Positions 1 to 12,394 of a DNA stretch of 64,000 nt are shown here, piece after piece. A model generated the notes under the pieces. It made no database searches. It was not told the origin of the DNA and saw only the letters and a program-made list of their open reading frames with translations. Each line of letters starts with the position of its first letter. The first letter of the stretch is position 1. The position numbers and the translations under genes were made by a program. This stretch comes from Ancylostoma caninum (Eukaryota > Nematoda > Chromadorea > Rhabditida > Ancylostomatidae): positions 3,906,001-3,970,000 of the forward strand of contig JBAJFG010000492.1 in the NCBI GenBank assembly GCA_037903475.1, written 5' to 3'.

Positions 1-2249
1 GATGACTTCATCGCTCAAGCTACGTTCTCGCCCTGATCATGTCAGTTTTCTCTGCCCTTTTCGAAGCTAATTACGATGTGTGGTAGCGTTTCCTGTTTTC
101 ACTTGAATTTGTGGGCGGAATGTGGGTGTTGATGTGCTTTTTGCTTCCAGCCCATTAGTGACTATTGTTTAGAAGTTTCTCCAGTGTTTTTAGGCACAGC
201 GGCTCCGTGCCATGGAGTCCAGAACAGGCTCGGTCGGCGACTGTTCAAAAATCGCTAATTACAGGGCGAGCAAGCAGAATCTTTTCAGGCGACGGTATGA
301 TTTTTCCTGTTCAATGTTTCTTTTTCTTCATTCACACTTTTCTTGAGAAATGCATGGGATTCCTGAGGGAGTTTTTCCAATCAAATTCAAATTAGTTCTA
401 TTGCATTGTTATAACTCTATTTGAATTTGTTACAAAAGGCCAAGTAGAGCCCGAACGATTAATTTTTCCGGCTGGATTTCGACACGTCAGTTATTTTTTT
501 TTGTCACCATGGATGTGCTTGATGCCAGAAAGCTTGGAAAATAAAGATGAGCAGGCGGCGGGCCATGCATAAAATCCCCAAATTCTTTCGAATTGAATTT
601 TAGTATAAGCAGAAGGCTGCAACAGCAGCTTCATTTTTCATCACACTCAAATTTTTCTCGAATTTTTCGGGGTGGACGGGGGGGGGGGGAGAGAGGTACT
701 AGCTGGGTTTCCTCACATTTGTTACCCTATCCATACGAATTCCGATACTCCAGAATTTTTGTGTGAAAACTACTACTATATGGTAACATCCACCAAAACG
801 CAATCTCTTTCCTTTATTGGAAGAATAGTGAACAGCGATACTGGGCCGCAGGCACCAGATCGACCAAGAAAGTCTAGTAATCAAAGATCCTCGATTTTCT
901 GGTCCGATATGGATTCCGCCTCCTTGTGCCTCATCCCGAATTTTCAAAATTATACTCTTGGCCCCACTAACTACAGAGAAATAGAAAGAATTTGAAAAAA
1001 AAAAACAGAGCTAAACACACGTACATACGTTCAATGGCAATGAAATATTTTGTTTTTCTGATGTATCTTGAACTTCGCAGTTTTGTATCAAATGATTTGC
1101 AAATTCAATGTCATTTTTAGACAGTACACTGTTTTTGCATCGTACTTGCACAATCCATCTAGGCATGATCAAAGTAACTGCAATCCTGTACTGGTCGCTC
1201 CTGCGCTATTTTCAAAAAATTAGTTGCGGGAACAAATCTGAAACAAGCGTTCATTGCTTTATCACTGAGCACTTCACAATGTTTTAAAAGTAATAAATAT
1301 TGTTCATATGTGCACCTTGAACAAACTGTAGAAATATCCGGAAAAGTTAAATAAGAAGATTGATTTTGATGATTTTCATTGATTTTTTTCCTGTATTACT
1401 GTATTCTAGCTCAACGAGGAGACGAATATCGAACGCACAGAGATTGGCCGATCTGGAGGACTTCATCAATCGAAGGTTTTTCCTTAATTTTTTTCGTGTT
1501 GGCTCAGATTGGGGTATTGCTCTTGTGAAGTACTTATGTACTTGTTCCTGGGCAAATAGGCCGAGGCAGGAAGTAAAGTGCAAGGGAGACCTATTTCAGC
1601 GAAATAGGCAGGAATGGAAATGTGTTTTTTGTGGATAACCATTAGGATTTGCTTAAGTTGAAAACATCCATAAATTATAGATTGAACGAGGATTGGTCCT
1701 TTGGCTATTGCCTCCCTATTTCTGAGACTGTTTCAGCCTAGCACTGTTCTTTCCAAGCAGTAATTGCACCTTTGCCACTCCCTTGAAAATGTCTAGTTGG
1801 GAGAATGATGCTTTTAGTTGTGAGATCATCGATATCCATGTCCTACAGATATTCCGTAGGAGCATTGATCCGCATATATTTTACTTATTTGGAACTACAA
1901 AATTCTGAAGTCTTGTACTAACCTTTGAGGATACAGGCTACACCTCGGACGAGACACAGCACTTCATCCACATAAGCACAACATTGCAAACACACATAAG
2001 CATATTTACCTCAGAAGGAAATGGTTAATCTTTTATAATAAAATGACAAGTATTGAAATTGTTATAGGAATTACCTTTGATGACCTTTGATGAACGGTCA
2101 GAGCATCCTGCTAATCAAGGAAGGATATTATACAGGAAGTACGACAATCCGTAGCCAAATCTATACTTTCACATGCATTCTGTGGCGCTGATCCCCAGGC
2201 CGTTGTCCATATCTGCAGCGGAACTCTCTGTGAAGAGCTAGGTGGCAAG
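1..2249. other. Intergenic, no gene seen
   Basis: AT-rich sequence with short open frames of at most 107 codons on overlapping strands, none with recognisable motifs or paired splice sites. A 12-base G run at 678-689 is the only distinct feature. Confidence 0.6.
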
Positions 2250-2257
2250 GTTCATAC

Positions 2258-2474
2258 CAGGGATGAGCGGAATTCCGGTTTCCGGAAGTCGGAAGTTCCT
2301 GAATTCTTGCCTCACGCGAGCTTCTGACTTCTAGATTTCTGGACGATTGGCAGTCATTGGGTCACGCCAACTCAGAAGTGCTGTATGCATCGCTCCAAAT
2401 TTCGCCAGATTTCAAACTACCCCAACTTCCGACTTCCGACTTCCGATCTCATCCAGTACTTCAGCTCATCCCTG
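2258..2474. mobile_element. hAT-type MITE with perfect 8-bp target duplication
   Basis: A 217-bp element with 11-bp perfect terminal inverted repeats (CAGGGATGAGC / GCTCATCCCTG), flanked on both sides by the same 8-bp sequence GTTCATAC (2250-2257 and 2475-2482). An 8-bp duplication and a CAG-like terminus are hallmarks of hAT transposition. The inside has no coding capacity and is rich in short self-complementary blocks (CCGGAAGTCGGAAGTT against AACTTCCGACTTCCG). Confidence 0.85.
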
Positions 2475-2709
2475 GTTCATACCAGCCAAATTTGACTGTC
2501 AGTAACGTATCCTGTCACGAATATGGGTAGAAACTATTTTGGACTGAACAAGTAGTTGAAATCAATTGAAATTCCCAAACCTCACTTGAATTTAAATAAT
2601 TCCACGTGAAATTTTAGCAAGATAAACATTTAAAGTTAAATTCTGGTGTATTTGGACAAAGTAGAGTCACGCCATGTGACTCTTCACAGAGGACTCCGCA
2701 GCAGATAAG

Positions 2710-2960
2710 TACAGGGTGGGCCATAAATGGTGTGGTCCACAAGATGGGCCACGACTACATGCGCGACACGGCGAACGTCTTCATCAAACGTCTGAAGGCA
2801 TGTGTCGAAGCCGAAGGAAGACACTCTTTAAGATCTAGTTTTGAATTTTGTTTGTTATGGACTAGTAAACATGAATCTAGTGAAGATCTCCCATATTTTG
2901 TTGTAATTCTTTTCGTTTGTCATTTTTTCTTTTGTTACCGTATTTATGGCCCACCCTGTA
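2710..2960 (+). mobile_element. Internally deleted mariner-like element
   Basis: A 251-bp element bounded by TA and 18-bp perfect inverted repeats (ACAGGGTGGGCCATAAAT and its complement), the usual Tc1/mariner arrangement. The plus strand between them still encodes FIKRLKACVEAEGRHSL, which resembles the last residues of mariner-type transposases (inference), followed by a degenerate tail. It looks like a deletion derivative that kept its ends and the transposase C-terminus. Confidence 0.75.
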
Positions 2961-3989
2961 AGTAATAGGTCCAAGGACACCAGCGTCACAAACTGTATAC
3001 ATGATAATTTATAGTAGGCACCTATATAGGTGCAGATGACCAGAACCCCAAGAACCCCTTCCTTGTACGGAAAATAGCGTGGTACCCTATCACCTACAAT
3101 AGTACACGTAAGAGATGCTATACAACTTTCATTCCGAGGAGGTAGTTTTCTGGCCAACAATATTCCTATGTTAGCTCTAAGTGCAAGAACTTGTAGAGGG
3201 TGTTCTCCGGAAAATCCACTGCGAGCCGTAAAACATAGCCATATTTCGATAACAGATTCCAGACACGAGTGGAATGCGTAGTAAGTTCAGAGTCAACGAT
3301 TTGAGTCTGAATTTTCATTCTGTTTCTCAGCCGCGACGCCATTCACTTGTCATCTTCGAGTGGTTTTTAATGAAAAGAAAAATCCCTCTCAAAATTCAAA
3401 ACGAAGGGCACCATTTTTCACTGAGAAATAGTTTTCTATTGGATGGTATCTTGTCTACTAGGGAAACTTACGCGGCTTTGCCTTTGCACTAAATATTTCT
3501 AGGAAATTTCCATCTGGGTGCAGTATTCTGCACGTAAAAATATGTTCTTACTGCAATTCCGTCTTTATTGAAGCCGGTCCTTTGAACATATCTTTCCATT
3601 CACATCTACGAAAATTGTCTGTTTAACATGTTGTGTGCGAAAAATCGTTCATGGGTCAGATGTCGTAATACAATATTCTTGCTTGCAAACAAATGCATTC
3701 CTTGTTTGCAAAATATTGTCGTTTTCCCAGATATATTGTTATAGTTGCACGGGTGCCCGATTACTTTTAGTGTCGACCTTCATGTAAATATGTACGTTCG
3801 GATTTAAGTAATATGTTTCCTGTAGATGTACATATGGAATGGCCGAAAGTTATTGGCTTCAGAAACCTTTATTTCTGCCTCGCCACATAATATTTTTTGA
3901 GAAGTACCATTTCAACAGCTGAATAATTGTGCAAAGGATGAATATCATGGAAAAAGTACCAAATTTGTTTCAACTAGAGTTTACATTTT

Positions 3990-4223
3990 CTACCACAAAA
4001 TCTACTGTGCGGTGTACGTGCCATCAAATTCAAGAAAGATTGGTTGGATTCCTGGAGAAGGTGCTCGAAACATATAATCTTCGTGTTCTTCTGGTTTCCT
4101 TCCATAAATCACGAAATAGGCATGTAATTCCACTGGATTCAATACCCGCTTCCAAAGAATGATAATTGCTGAGGTATCCGGCAGATGTGGGCTCCATGTG
4201 TGCCATGCTGGTTCTAAGTCCAT
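3990..4223 (-). CDS. Possible orphan exon, FN3-like pattern
   Basis: A minus-strand open frame contains LWKRVLNPVELHAYFVIYGR and KPEEHEDYMFRAPSPG, a hydrophobic-alternation pattern that resembles a fibronectin type III domain (W, then Y-x-V-x-Y). An acceptor (ATACCTCAG) would start it near 4158 and a donor (GTACAC) may end it near 4021. No further exons were found on either side, so it may be a relic or chance. Confidence 0.22.
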
Positions 4224-4921
4224 CGTTTGAAGCCCATTTCTGCAGACGAATTCGATTGAGATCTTTCTGCTTCCGCGAAACCAACACCTTTTTTGGACAT
4301 CGCTTTCTCAGACGTTGGCGTCTGTCTGAACATTTTTGCCTATAAACCAGATTCACTGCATTTGCAGCTACTTTTCTCCGCACCATCAAACCCCTAGGGA
4401 ACAAAGAGTTTCGGAGAATTTTTCTTGCTTATGATGGCCACCGCATCGAAATGATAAAACGACGAGTATCCTGAGAGCTACGTGAGCTTTTTAGCTGTAT
4501 GAACACCTTCAATCTGGAGAAGCTTCTCAAATAAATTGAGTCTCCTAAGCTCACAACACATCATCAACAGCCACACCTGAGAGATCCGCTGCAGTTCTTT
4601 TATTTCTTGATGGATTTATCTTTACAGAATGGACTAGCTTGTGACTTCTGAAGATGTAGCAGCTGCAATGGCTTTTTTACAACACGCTGGACAGACGAAC
4701 ATACTTAGGTTACGCAAGCCTTTTCCCCATTTGCTCTGACTCTTTCGGTAATTTCTAGTTCTAGCCCTTTCAGAGCGCCCATCAATTTTCCTTTTATCTC
4801 ATCTGCAGTGTTGTGTTAGTTCATCTTTACAATAATATTCCCTTTTCGCAAACTGCCCTCCTCAAAAATGCTCAAAACAGTTTTAACTTTCATTGGTTTG
4901 ACACAAGTAAGACGTTCTGAG

Positions 4922-4924
4922 CAT

Positions 4925-4971
<47 letters not shown>
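4922..4971. repeat. (ATTT)n microsatellite
   Basis: About 12 uninterrupted ATTT units. It translates to repeated LFIY residues in one frame, which is not a gene. Confidence 0.95.
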
Positions 4972-5224
4972 TCAAATGCACTCATGGTGCTCCAAACACT
5001 TATTGAAAGGAAAAACACAATACAGAACTAAGGAAGAACAAAAAAAAAATGCTTCGAAAAATTATGAATTTTGAAAAACAATACTCAAGCATCATAGCTA
5101 TTATCGCGGTTGCGTAACACACACTAAATCCCTTTGTCTAGCACCTCCAGCTAAATATTTACCACCAAATTTAGGTTTTCATTGGAGTATGCAACTACCA
5201 GGAATCACCGCCTAAGGGAAATAC

Positions 5225-5225
<1 letters not shown>

Positions 5226-5287
<62 letters not shown>
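5226..5287. repeat. (AT)n microsatellite
   Basis: About 30 AT dinucleotides, flanked on both sides by ATACGTATA, so the whole 5219-5305 block is also self-complementary. Confidence 0.95.
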
Positions 5288-5291
<4 letters not shown>

Positions 5292-5994
5292 CGTATAAAT
5301 ATATATGTGGGTAGAAAAAAAACACTCTCTTCATAGTCCACCATAAGACCTCGAACTTATATGACCAAGATAACCAAGGTGTGATTGAGTCACAATCACT
5401 CTCGAGCGGCAGAGAGCAGGAAGAGGCACCAGGCCGAATGGCCTGAGTATGCTAGACGTTCAATGCATATGTGATAGGGCACACCTTTAAGGCTCTAGAA
5501 AACAAGATAGTTCAACATGCAAATCAGAAGAACAAATTTCTAACAGCATGAGAAACTTCTGCAAAACAAATGCACTACATTTATTAGCAGTAAATAAAAG
5601 GCACTAATATTTTTGGTCATCCTGTAGTAGTAAGAGTAAGCGGGAAAATCTTTCGTGGGCCAAACAGAAGATGACTTCCAGAAACATTTCTTGGCTACCG
5701 TGACAAGTACCCATCGGCAGATTTTTGGAATACTTGGGCAGTCCGTGCATGACTCAATATTGAGTCCAACTACCACAATTTCCGAAACTCCTATGAGTTT
5801 TTAGGGTTGGGAGCATAGATTTACGACTTTTCCTTCGCTAACGTCTTCCGCTGAACTTATACATTTTTCTTTAGTTCTTGACACCTATCAAGATAAGAAT
5901 CAGGATCTGTAATAGGAAAAGCTCTAGGTTGCAGCAAAGCTATATAGTCTACCGAGAGCCATAGAGCCATGAATACAGCCGTCCCTTGTTCTGA

Positions 5995-6009
5995 GGGGGG
6001 GGGGGGGGG
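5995..6009. repeat. Homopolymer G run
   Basis: A run of 15 G. Similar G or C runs of 10-14 bases occur at 678-689, 19786-19797, 23303-23316, 24479-24490, 45836-45845, 53261-53270 and 57468-57478. Lengths are likely to be unreliable in the assembly. Confidence 0.9.
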
Positions 6010-8254
6010 TAGGTATTAAAAGTTTGAGCATGGCTGCGCTGACTATGCTATTTAAATTGAGTCCTGTTAGCTTTTTGAAACGGCGATATCCTCGATTCGT
6101 CTTTGATCCATAATGAAACAGGTTCTGGATCCGAGGAACGAACCAAAAGAGCGGTACCTGTTTGATTGCTAGAAACAGAGCTCGCTAACTTTTTCATCGC
6201 GACTTTGAACTACGTAGTAATGAGTTACTGAGTTGCTTAACATTGAGGAAGCTTTCCCTAACACACCGCAGATGCGAGAAAAATCCAAAAAATCTAAATC
6301 CAACCATTATTAAGCGCTAGGCAGCAAATACTAGGAAATCCACGGTCTCATTTCCCGCAGAAGACTGATGTGCCATTTCTGCTCTCATGGACATCAGCGC
6401 CCGTAACCACTGACAATCGCCATCCATTAATCTTCTTAGCTCACGTCAAAGACGGAATCGAAGAGCAGGATGGAATTATGAAGCAATGTCGATGCACTAT
6501 ACGTAGTAGCTAACTGATTACCTGCCGTTCACATTTACTGAAAGTGCAGTTGCCAAAATAGTCAGTATATACACAAGCGATTGGCTATGTCCTATGATTG
6601 AGCTTTCCTGAGCACACCACTATCCCTTTGAAAATCTCAAGGCTTTTATGAATTTTCGTCAGTTCTTCCATTTATTTCTTTGAGTTTAGATTTGACTTTT
6701 TTTCAAATTTCAACCCCTGGAATTTGTGGAAATTCGTGCGACTTTGTACATCGTGCTTGTAATCGAGGTTTTATAGGAAGACTTTCAACGGAGTTTATTA
6801 CGTACTCCAGGTTTCACATCCATACGTTACTTATGAAAATTGGACTGAGATTTTTTTTCACTAAACTAAGGCTTTACTGCTTCACATTGCCTTTACTTAA
6901 TCTTACTTGAAACCCACTGCCTTCATTATTTTTGCAAAGAAAAGAAAAATCCAGAAAATCAGGCTTCACCTGTTTCTTTTTCACTAGCTTATTATTATGT
7001 TTTTATTATGTTTACTATATTGTTAATGTCACTACTGTACTCTTTATTTTATCTTCACTAACTCTCAACTTTATTCCAAAAATAGTCTTGACTTGAAATG
7101 ACAGAACTGTTCCTTTACAAAAGTATTTTATAACTGCGACATAAATGAAAGCAAGAAAAGCGTCTCGAGCTACGCATTTGATATTTCTTGAGTACTCTTC
7201 TTTGAACAGACGACCTACGACAGGAACTCATGCGGCTCTCCTCGTTGAGGAACCCTGTCCCAGCCAGGCTCTGTCAATTTCTGCTATGTTCTTCTTTTGC
7301 CACGAATTCTCCGTTTGCGATGTCACGCAAACGGAGAAACAGAGACCTCCCGGAATTTCTCACATTCCTTCCCTTCCCAATTTCGCATACGTTCATGGTA
7401 GCGTTGAGAACCTGCTTGTAACAAGTTATTGTCCACGGTAAAAAGCTGTGCGTATGCAGCTTTACGAATCATAACTCCGGATCTGAGGAGGAGTCTCGTT
7501 GGATGTTCTGTTGATATCAATCTTCGTGCTGCTCACATCGATGTGATTCGCTACCCGGAGAGGATGAACATCGGTACATGGCTGAGGACAATTCTTGGTA
7601 AAATAACTAACACCGTACTTGTATCTCATGCATCTCCCTAGCAGCTCCCAACGCCTGGCAGAAGTCTTGGTTCACGTTGTCATCCATGCAGCGTTAAGTT
7701 CAAATTCCAGTCTTCCGCTCCTATTTTCATCTGGATCCTGGAAGAATCGGCGTGTAACTTCTACGATCCTCCATTTCCAATCCTGGCCATATCCAGTTGA
7801 ATTACATAATTTCCTTTCCAGCTGCAGTAGAAAGTTGGATTATTTTCTAATGTTTCGGCAGAACCATCGTCTCCAGAAATCTGGATGTGAATCTGCTGCT
7901 TTCCTCTTTGCACCAAGAACAACCACAGTTGTCTCATCTTACTTAACTCTTCTCGACATTGTGTTGCCCGAGGTACGACGAGAACGTCCAGGATCGAATC
8001 AAGTTATTCTCTACATTCTGCGAAGGCATCTTCACAGCATGTGGTCACTGCAGTGGAAGAGTGAAAATTACTCATCGTCAAGATCTTATTCTCATAATGC
8101 ACAAATTGTTCGCATAATCACATAAAAGATAGGTGATCTTTTAATGATTATGATTTACTTCTGTTATTATTTTCTGGATCATTGGACTATTTCCTTCGGC
8201 TTCCGCACGAGACCTATTCGTTCTACCTCCTTCCGGTTCTTCGGGACGCGATAT

Positions 8255-8640
8255 ACTAAAAAGGAAGGTGCAAGAGGCCCGACTCGCAAATCGGAATGAA
8301 ACCTATCTGGCTTGAATCTCTGTCTGAGTAGGTACTACACTATGTATTTTATTATTGCCCTCGTCTCCAAAAAAAAAATAGAAATCCCACCACATCAATA
8401 TATACGTTCCTGCACTTCGTCAGCGACGGGGTGGCCGACTGGGGACAACACTGAACTGTTAGGCAGGGGTTCGAGGGTTTGAAGCCCGTCATAACCGTTT
8501 TGCATTCTTGTTTTTTTTATTCCCTGGAGTCGAGGGCAGCAGGGAAATGCATGGTGTAGCACCTACTCAAACAAAGATTCAAGCCAGATAAGTTTCATTT
8601 CAATCTGCGAGCCTGGCCTCTTGCGCCTCCCTTGTAAGAA
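8255..8640. mobile_element. Inverted-repeat element with tRNA-like core
   Basis: Two roughly 80-bp arms (8261-8340 and 8554-8634) are imperfect reverse complements of each other (CAAGAGGCC, ATCTGGCTTGAATCT, GAGTAGGT and CTACAC match). Between them lies a tRNA-like segment at 8425-8490 and a poly-A and poly-T tract. No coding capacity. It could be a fold-back MITE that captured a tRNA-derived sequence, or two head-to-head copies of a repeat around a SINE-like unit. Confidence 0.7.
8425..8490 (+). ncRNA. tRNA-like sequence with pol III A and B boxes (SINE/tRNA fossil)
   Basis: The ends GACGGG (8425-8430) and CCCGTC (8485-8490) can pair like an acceptor stem. GTGGCCGACTGG (8431-8442) fits the A box and GGTTCGAGGG (8468-8477) the B box. 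An anticodon-loop-like CTGTTAG is present. The T-arm does not fold properly (GGTTCGAGGGTTTGAA), so a functional tRNA is unlikely; a tRNA-derived SINE or pseudogene is the better reading. Confidence 0.4.
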
Positions 8641-10835
8641 TCTATGTATAAGACGTAGTGCCATAGGAAAATTTTTAAAAAACACTCGCACAAATAAACA
8701 AATAAATAAATATTGCAACATGTACGTAGGTACAGAATTACTGCTGTTATTTCTATGCGGCATTGGTACAACATAACTGTGTTTTCATTCATCAAGTTAA
8801 TAAATAGAGATCTTAGGAACAGAGGTATCAATGGGTTTATGTATTTGATTAGCCTGCACATCCTCCCATTTTAGCTCCTCGTGCTGTTGTACCTAGCGAT
8901 AGCTCCAACTGAGATTTTGGAGCATTTTCACAAACTCCTGAGATAAAACCTCGACATCTTGTCTTTCGACACTCCGAAACATCTGAAGGGAGGACATCTT
9001 CTAAATTTCTACTATGCAAAATTTCTCATTGATTTCCACTATTCAAAAGAACTTTTGCAAGGTAACAGGTTCTAGTCCATGCCATATGTACAGCGTGGGC
9101 CATAAGTTATTATACTTCGTTTGCTGGCCATTTCGAGAACATTTTTTTCGCATTACTGAGCCTTACTAAATGATGCTGGATTTTAATTACTTTTCAATCA
9201 CAAATACGTCTTAGAGACTTGCAAAACAGTGAAAAATATTCAGCCCAAACCTTCAATGTACATCATCGGTGCGTCCAAATGCACTGATTCAGCCCGCAAT
9301 TTCTGAAAAAAAGCGAAAAAAAGACAGCTTCCGACAATTGTTTTAGGTAGAATAAAGCGTCGACCTTTGGTACTGATGTTGATTTAACGCAACACAAAAT
9401 TGATGTTGATAAAAGCAGGAAACTGGCTATCAGATCATAACTCAACTATAGTGTGAGACTTAATCTGCCTCTTCGTTCACAAAACGGCTTCAAGGGGTTC
9501 TGGAAGGAATTCCTCCGTTGAAAGCTTCGAATCTAGTGTTTTAGGAGCTTTAGCTTTTTAGTATTCAAACGAGTTTCGATTTTTTCCTTCACATCATCTT
9601 ACTTCATATATTGCGCCCAATACTGCTGCTCCGGCGGCGGTAACTGCGCAAATTGGGATAAAAGTTTTGCGCTCATTAATCCTGCAGCTGTCCTTTCCTG
9701 AAAATGTTGGCAATGGCAACGACTGCGAGAATAGCCAAGAATTCCATTAATTCACGTTAATTTTAGTTGTGTACTTTGATACTTGCTCCAAGCAGGCATC
9801 GGAGTCCACAACTAAATTTCATCATAGTAATCGTTGGCAAACCATGCGACCCTGATATACACTCAGACTAAACGTTATAACAATGTGAATAGCTGTATTA
9901 TGATTTTAGTTCTAGTTATAAGCGAGAATGCCATAATGATAGAAATATTCCTGCAACAAAAACTGTTGAATTTAATCTAGCACTTTTCCTCACAGAGCAG
10001 ATAAAAAAAACGTTAGACAAAATCTGTAATAATCAATGGGTCTGAGGTTTAGGTTTTCTAATTCACATTTATTTTGTGTTTGTGAGCACATATTCGAATT
10101 TGATGCTGACTGCTCATCCTGAAGCTGAGATGTGGTGGATAATTCTGTGAAGGGAAATCATGAGTGTGCTCAATACAATTTGGTCGCCACTGCACTTCGT
10201 CTCCTTGTATCAATCTTTTAAAAAAAATTTGTCGTCGTACCTTGACACCAAGGAATTTCGACTTTGAGGTGCATTTGCTCACTCTTGTGGGCTTATGCTC
10301 AAAATCTTCAAAGGCAAATGAGTTTTCAGACGGATAAACTCGATACATCTTTCGAATCCCTCCGGAAAAATGGATCATCTTTCATTACATTTTTCTTTTT
10401 GCATCTCGTTACCATCGAATGCTTTCCGGAACCCTGACTATAGATCTTGAGCATGTACCTGTTCTTCATAGGAGGTCCTTCATGAGCATTTTTCGTAAGT
10501 ACTCAAATATGCATCTCTCATTCATCCCCTTCGCATGTGAGACATTCGCTATAGGCCTTAAGTGCATGTTTTGCCCTTTTTTCAAAACAATTCAACGCAC
10601 TTCCGGGATCCACTTTTATTAACATGTTGATAGGAATCTTATCGACTAAATGTACATGAAATTTTTCTAGCGCTTCCACAAATTTATTGCATTCTTATTT
10701 CTTGATGGGACATGTCTTCTTCCTCCTTTTCTAATTTGGGATTTTAATCACGCTCATTTTATAGACCACTTCCCAGTGGGCTAGATTAGCGAAATTTCCA
10801 GGGAGCCTTTGAGAGGACTTGGGTTTCGCCAAACA
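8641..10835. other. Intergenic, no gene seen
   Basis: Only short open frames (up to 106 codons at 10058-10378 minus) without motifs. One solitary mariner-like terminus at 9089. Confidence 0.55.
9089..9115. mobile_element. Solitary mariner-like terminus
   Basis: TACAGCGTGGGCCATAAGTT is a near match to the end of the element at 2710 (TACAGGGTGGGCCATAAATG). No partner terminus was seen within several kilobases, so this is a fragment at best. Confidence 0.35.
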
Positions 10836-12394
10836 TACAGTAGCGAGCAAAAAGATTGCAACTTTTACTTTTTCGTCTATAACGTCCAATGTAGAGCATG
10901 AAGGCTCAAATTTCTAAAAGAACTGTAGATACTCATGCGAGATAGGAAGAAGTTAGAACCTCCTCACCCGGCCGATTTTGTGTTTTTTAAGAAATTTTTT
11001 TTTCTCGCAGAGGTCGAAATCTGTAATTTGGCACCATGCGCAAAGTCTTTTAAAATATCGTCTATTGTTGGGATCGGGCCTCAAATTGATTGCATGCATA
11101 AGAATCAACTCGTATTTGTTGGGAAATGTGCATGTGGTGCCTACTGGCTGACATTTTCGAAGACTATGTGAAGTTAGTTCAACAGTGATGCTTTATGGAT
11201 GTTTTTGCCTCTCTAGCACCCTCTATCAGCTTTGTTTGAAAGGAGTAGATGCTGCTAGTGGTTCTAATCGTTTAACTACAGGTGCTAGAATTTGATACAT
11301 TTCATTGATTTTTCGGAATTTAAAAATATCCCGGCTAATTGTAACGCAACCAATTGTGCACATCACGGAAAATAAGTTTTGAATTTTTTTCTGTCTCGAG
11401 AAGGAAGATGCCTCAGCGATCCCATAAGTGGTAAAGATGCTCCAGGATCCCTAGAATATTACCATGCTCATGATGACTCATGTCGCCTTGGATTCGATGA
11501 GTTAGGTTTTGCTAAAATGCAATGAACTCTACGAAACATCACCGAAGCGGGATACTGTGACCTGGCACTATAAAAACTGGCTAATTCAGTATGAATTAGA
11601 AGGAACATACTGAAAGAGCCATTTTTAAATCAAAAGGCACCAGGCGAAGGGAGACAACTCGTAGATGGAGCAAGGGGCCACACATGCTCCTGCTAGTGAC
11701 CAGCACTCTTCACTTCGAGTAGCCCTGTTTCCATAAATCCAAGGCGCCATGAGTCGCTACGCACACAGTAACATTCTAGGAACCCTGGAGAATCTTCATC
11801 ATTTATGGGATCCTTAAGGTATCCTCCTCCTCGAGATAGAAGAAATTCCAAAACTTATTTTCCGTGATGTGCACGATTAGGTGCACGGCAACAACCCCGA
11901 ATACTTCGGAGCTGCGAGCGAGCAATAAGCTGCGTTGAAACCGAACATTCGTTGCTGAACTTATAGAACCATCAGGGGCATCCCTCCCTTTTAGATAGAG
12001 CCGATACGTGGAGCCAGGGTGACAGTAACACCCATAGAGGATCACTGTTGAACTAATCTTACGTAGTCTTTGTAGATGTCAACCAGTGATCAGCGCATGC
12101 ACATTTTCAAGCACATGAGGGGTGGCTCTGCTGCAAGGAACGAATTCGTTGTCGGATCCTAACGAAAGACTTCATTTTATGAGACATTGCGGATGGTGCC
12201 AAATTACAGATTAAGGCCTCTGTGAGAAAAATTTTTCTTAAAAAACGTAAAGGCAATGGAGTAAAGGGATTACTCCTTGTTTCTGTCTCCCATGAGTATC
12301 TACAACTCCCATAAAAATTAGAGCTCCCAAGCTTTGCTTTGGAAGAAGTTATAGTCAAAAAACCAAAGTTGCAATCTTTTTGCTCGCTACTGTA
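10836..12394. mobile_element. Large fold-back Tc1/mariner-like element
   Basis: A 1.56 kb palindromic element. Its outermost 28 bp are identical inverted repeats that start CAGTAGCGAGCAAAAAGATT and are preceded by TA at each end, as in Tc1-like elements. Similarity continues inward for about 660 bp per arm (about 10836-11495 and 11738-12394), including ATCTGTAATTTGGCACCAT and GTGCACATCACGGAAAATAA in both arms, around a spacer of about 240 bp. The open frames inside (for example 11803-12045 and 12107-12451, minus) match no transposase I recognise. Confidence 0.85.

Larger units (their letters stand above)
2961..8254. other. Intergenic, mostly unassigned
   Basis: Contains the weak minus-strand exon candidate near 4.1 kb and two microsatellites. 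7140-8130 is less AT-rich and has long open stretches on both strands (168 codons plus, several frames minus), but the frames are broken on the minus strand and nothing is recognised; it may be a decayed coding or repeat sequence. Confidence 0.5.

Noticed and set aside
5226..5287. Cruciform or promoter (long AT palindrome)
   Set aside because: Simple microsatellite; no gene start nearby.
7619..8125. 168-codon plus-strand open frame
   Set aside because: Serine/leucine-rich composition without domain or splice structure; both strands are partly open here, so strand cannot be decided.
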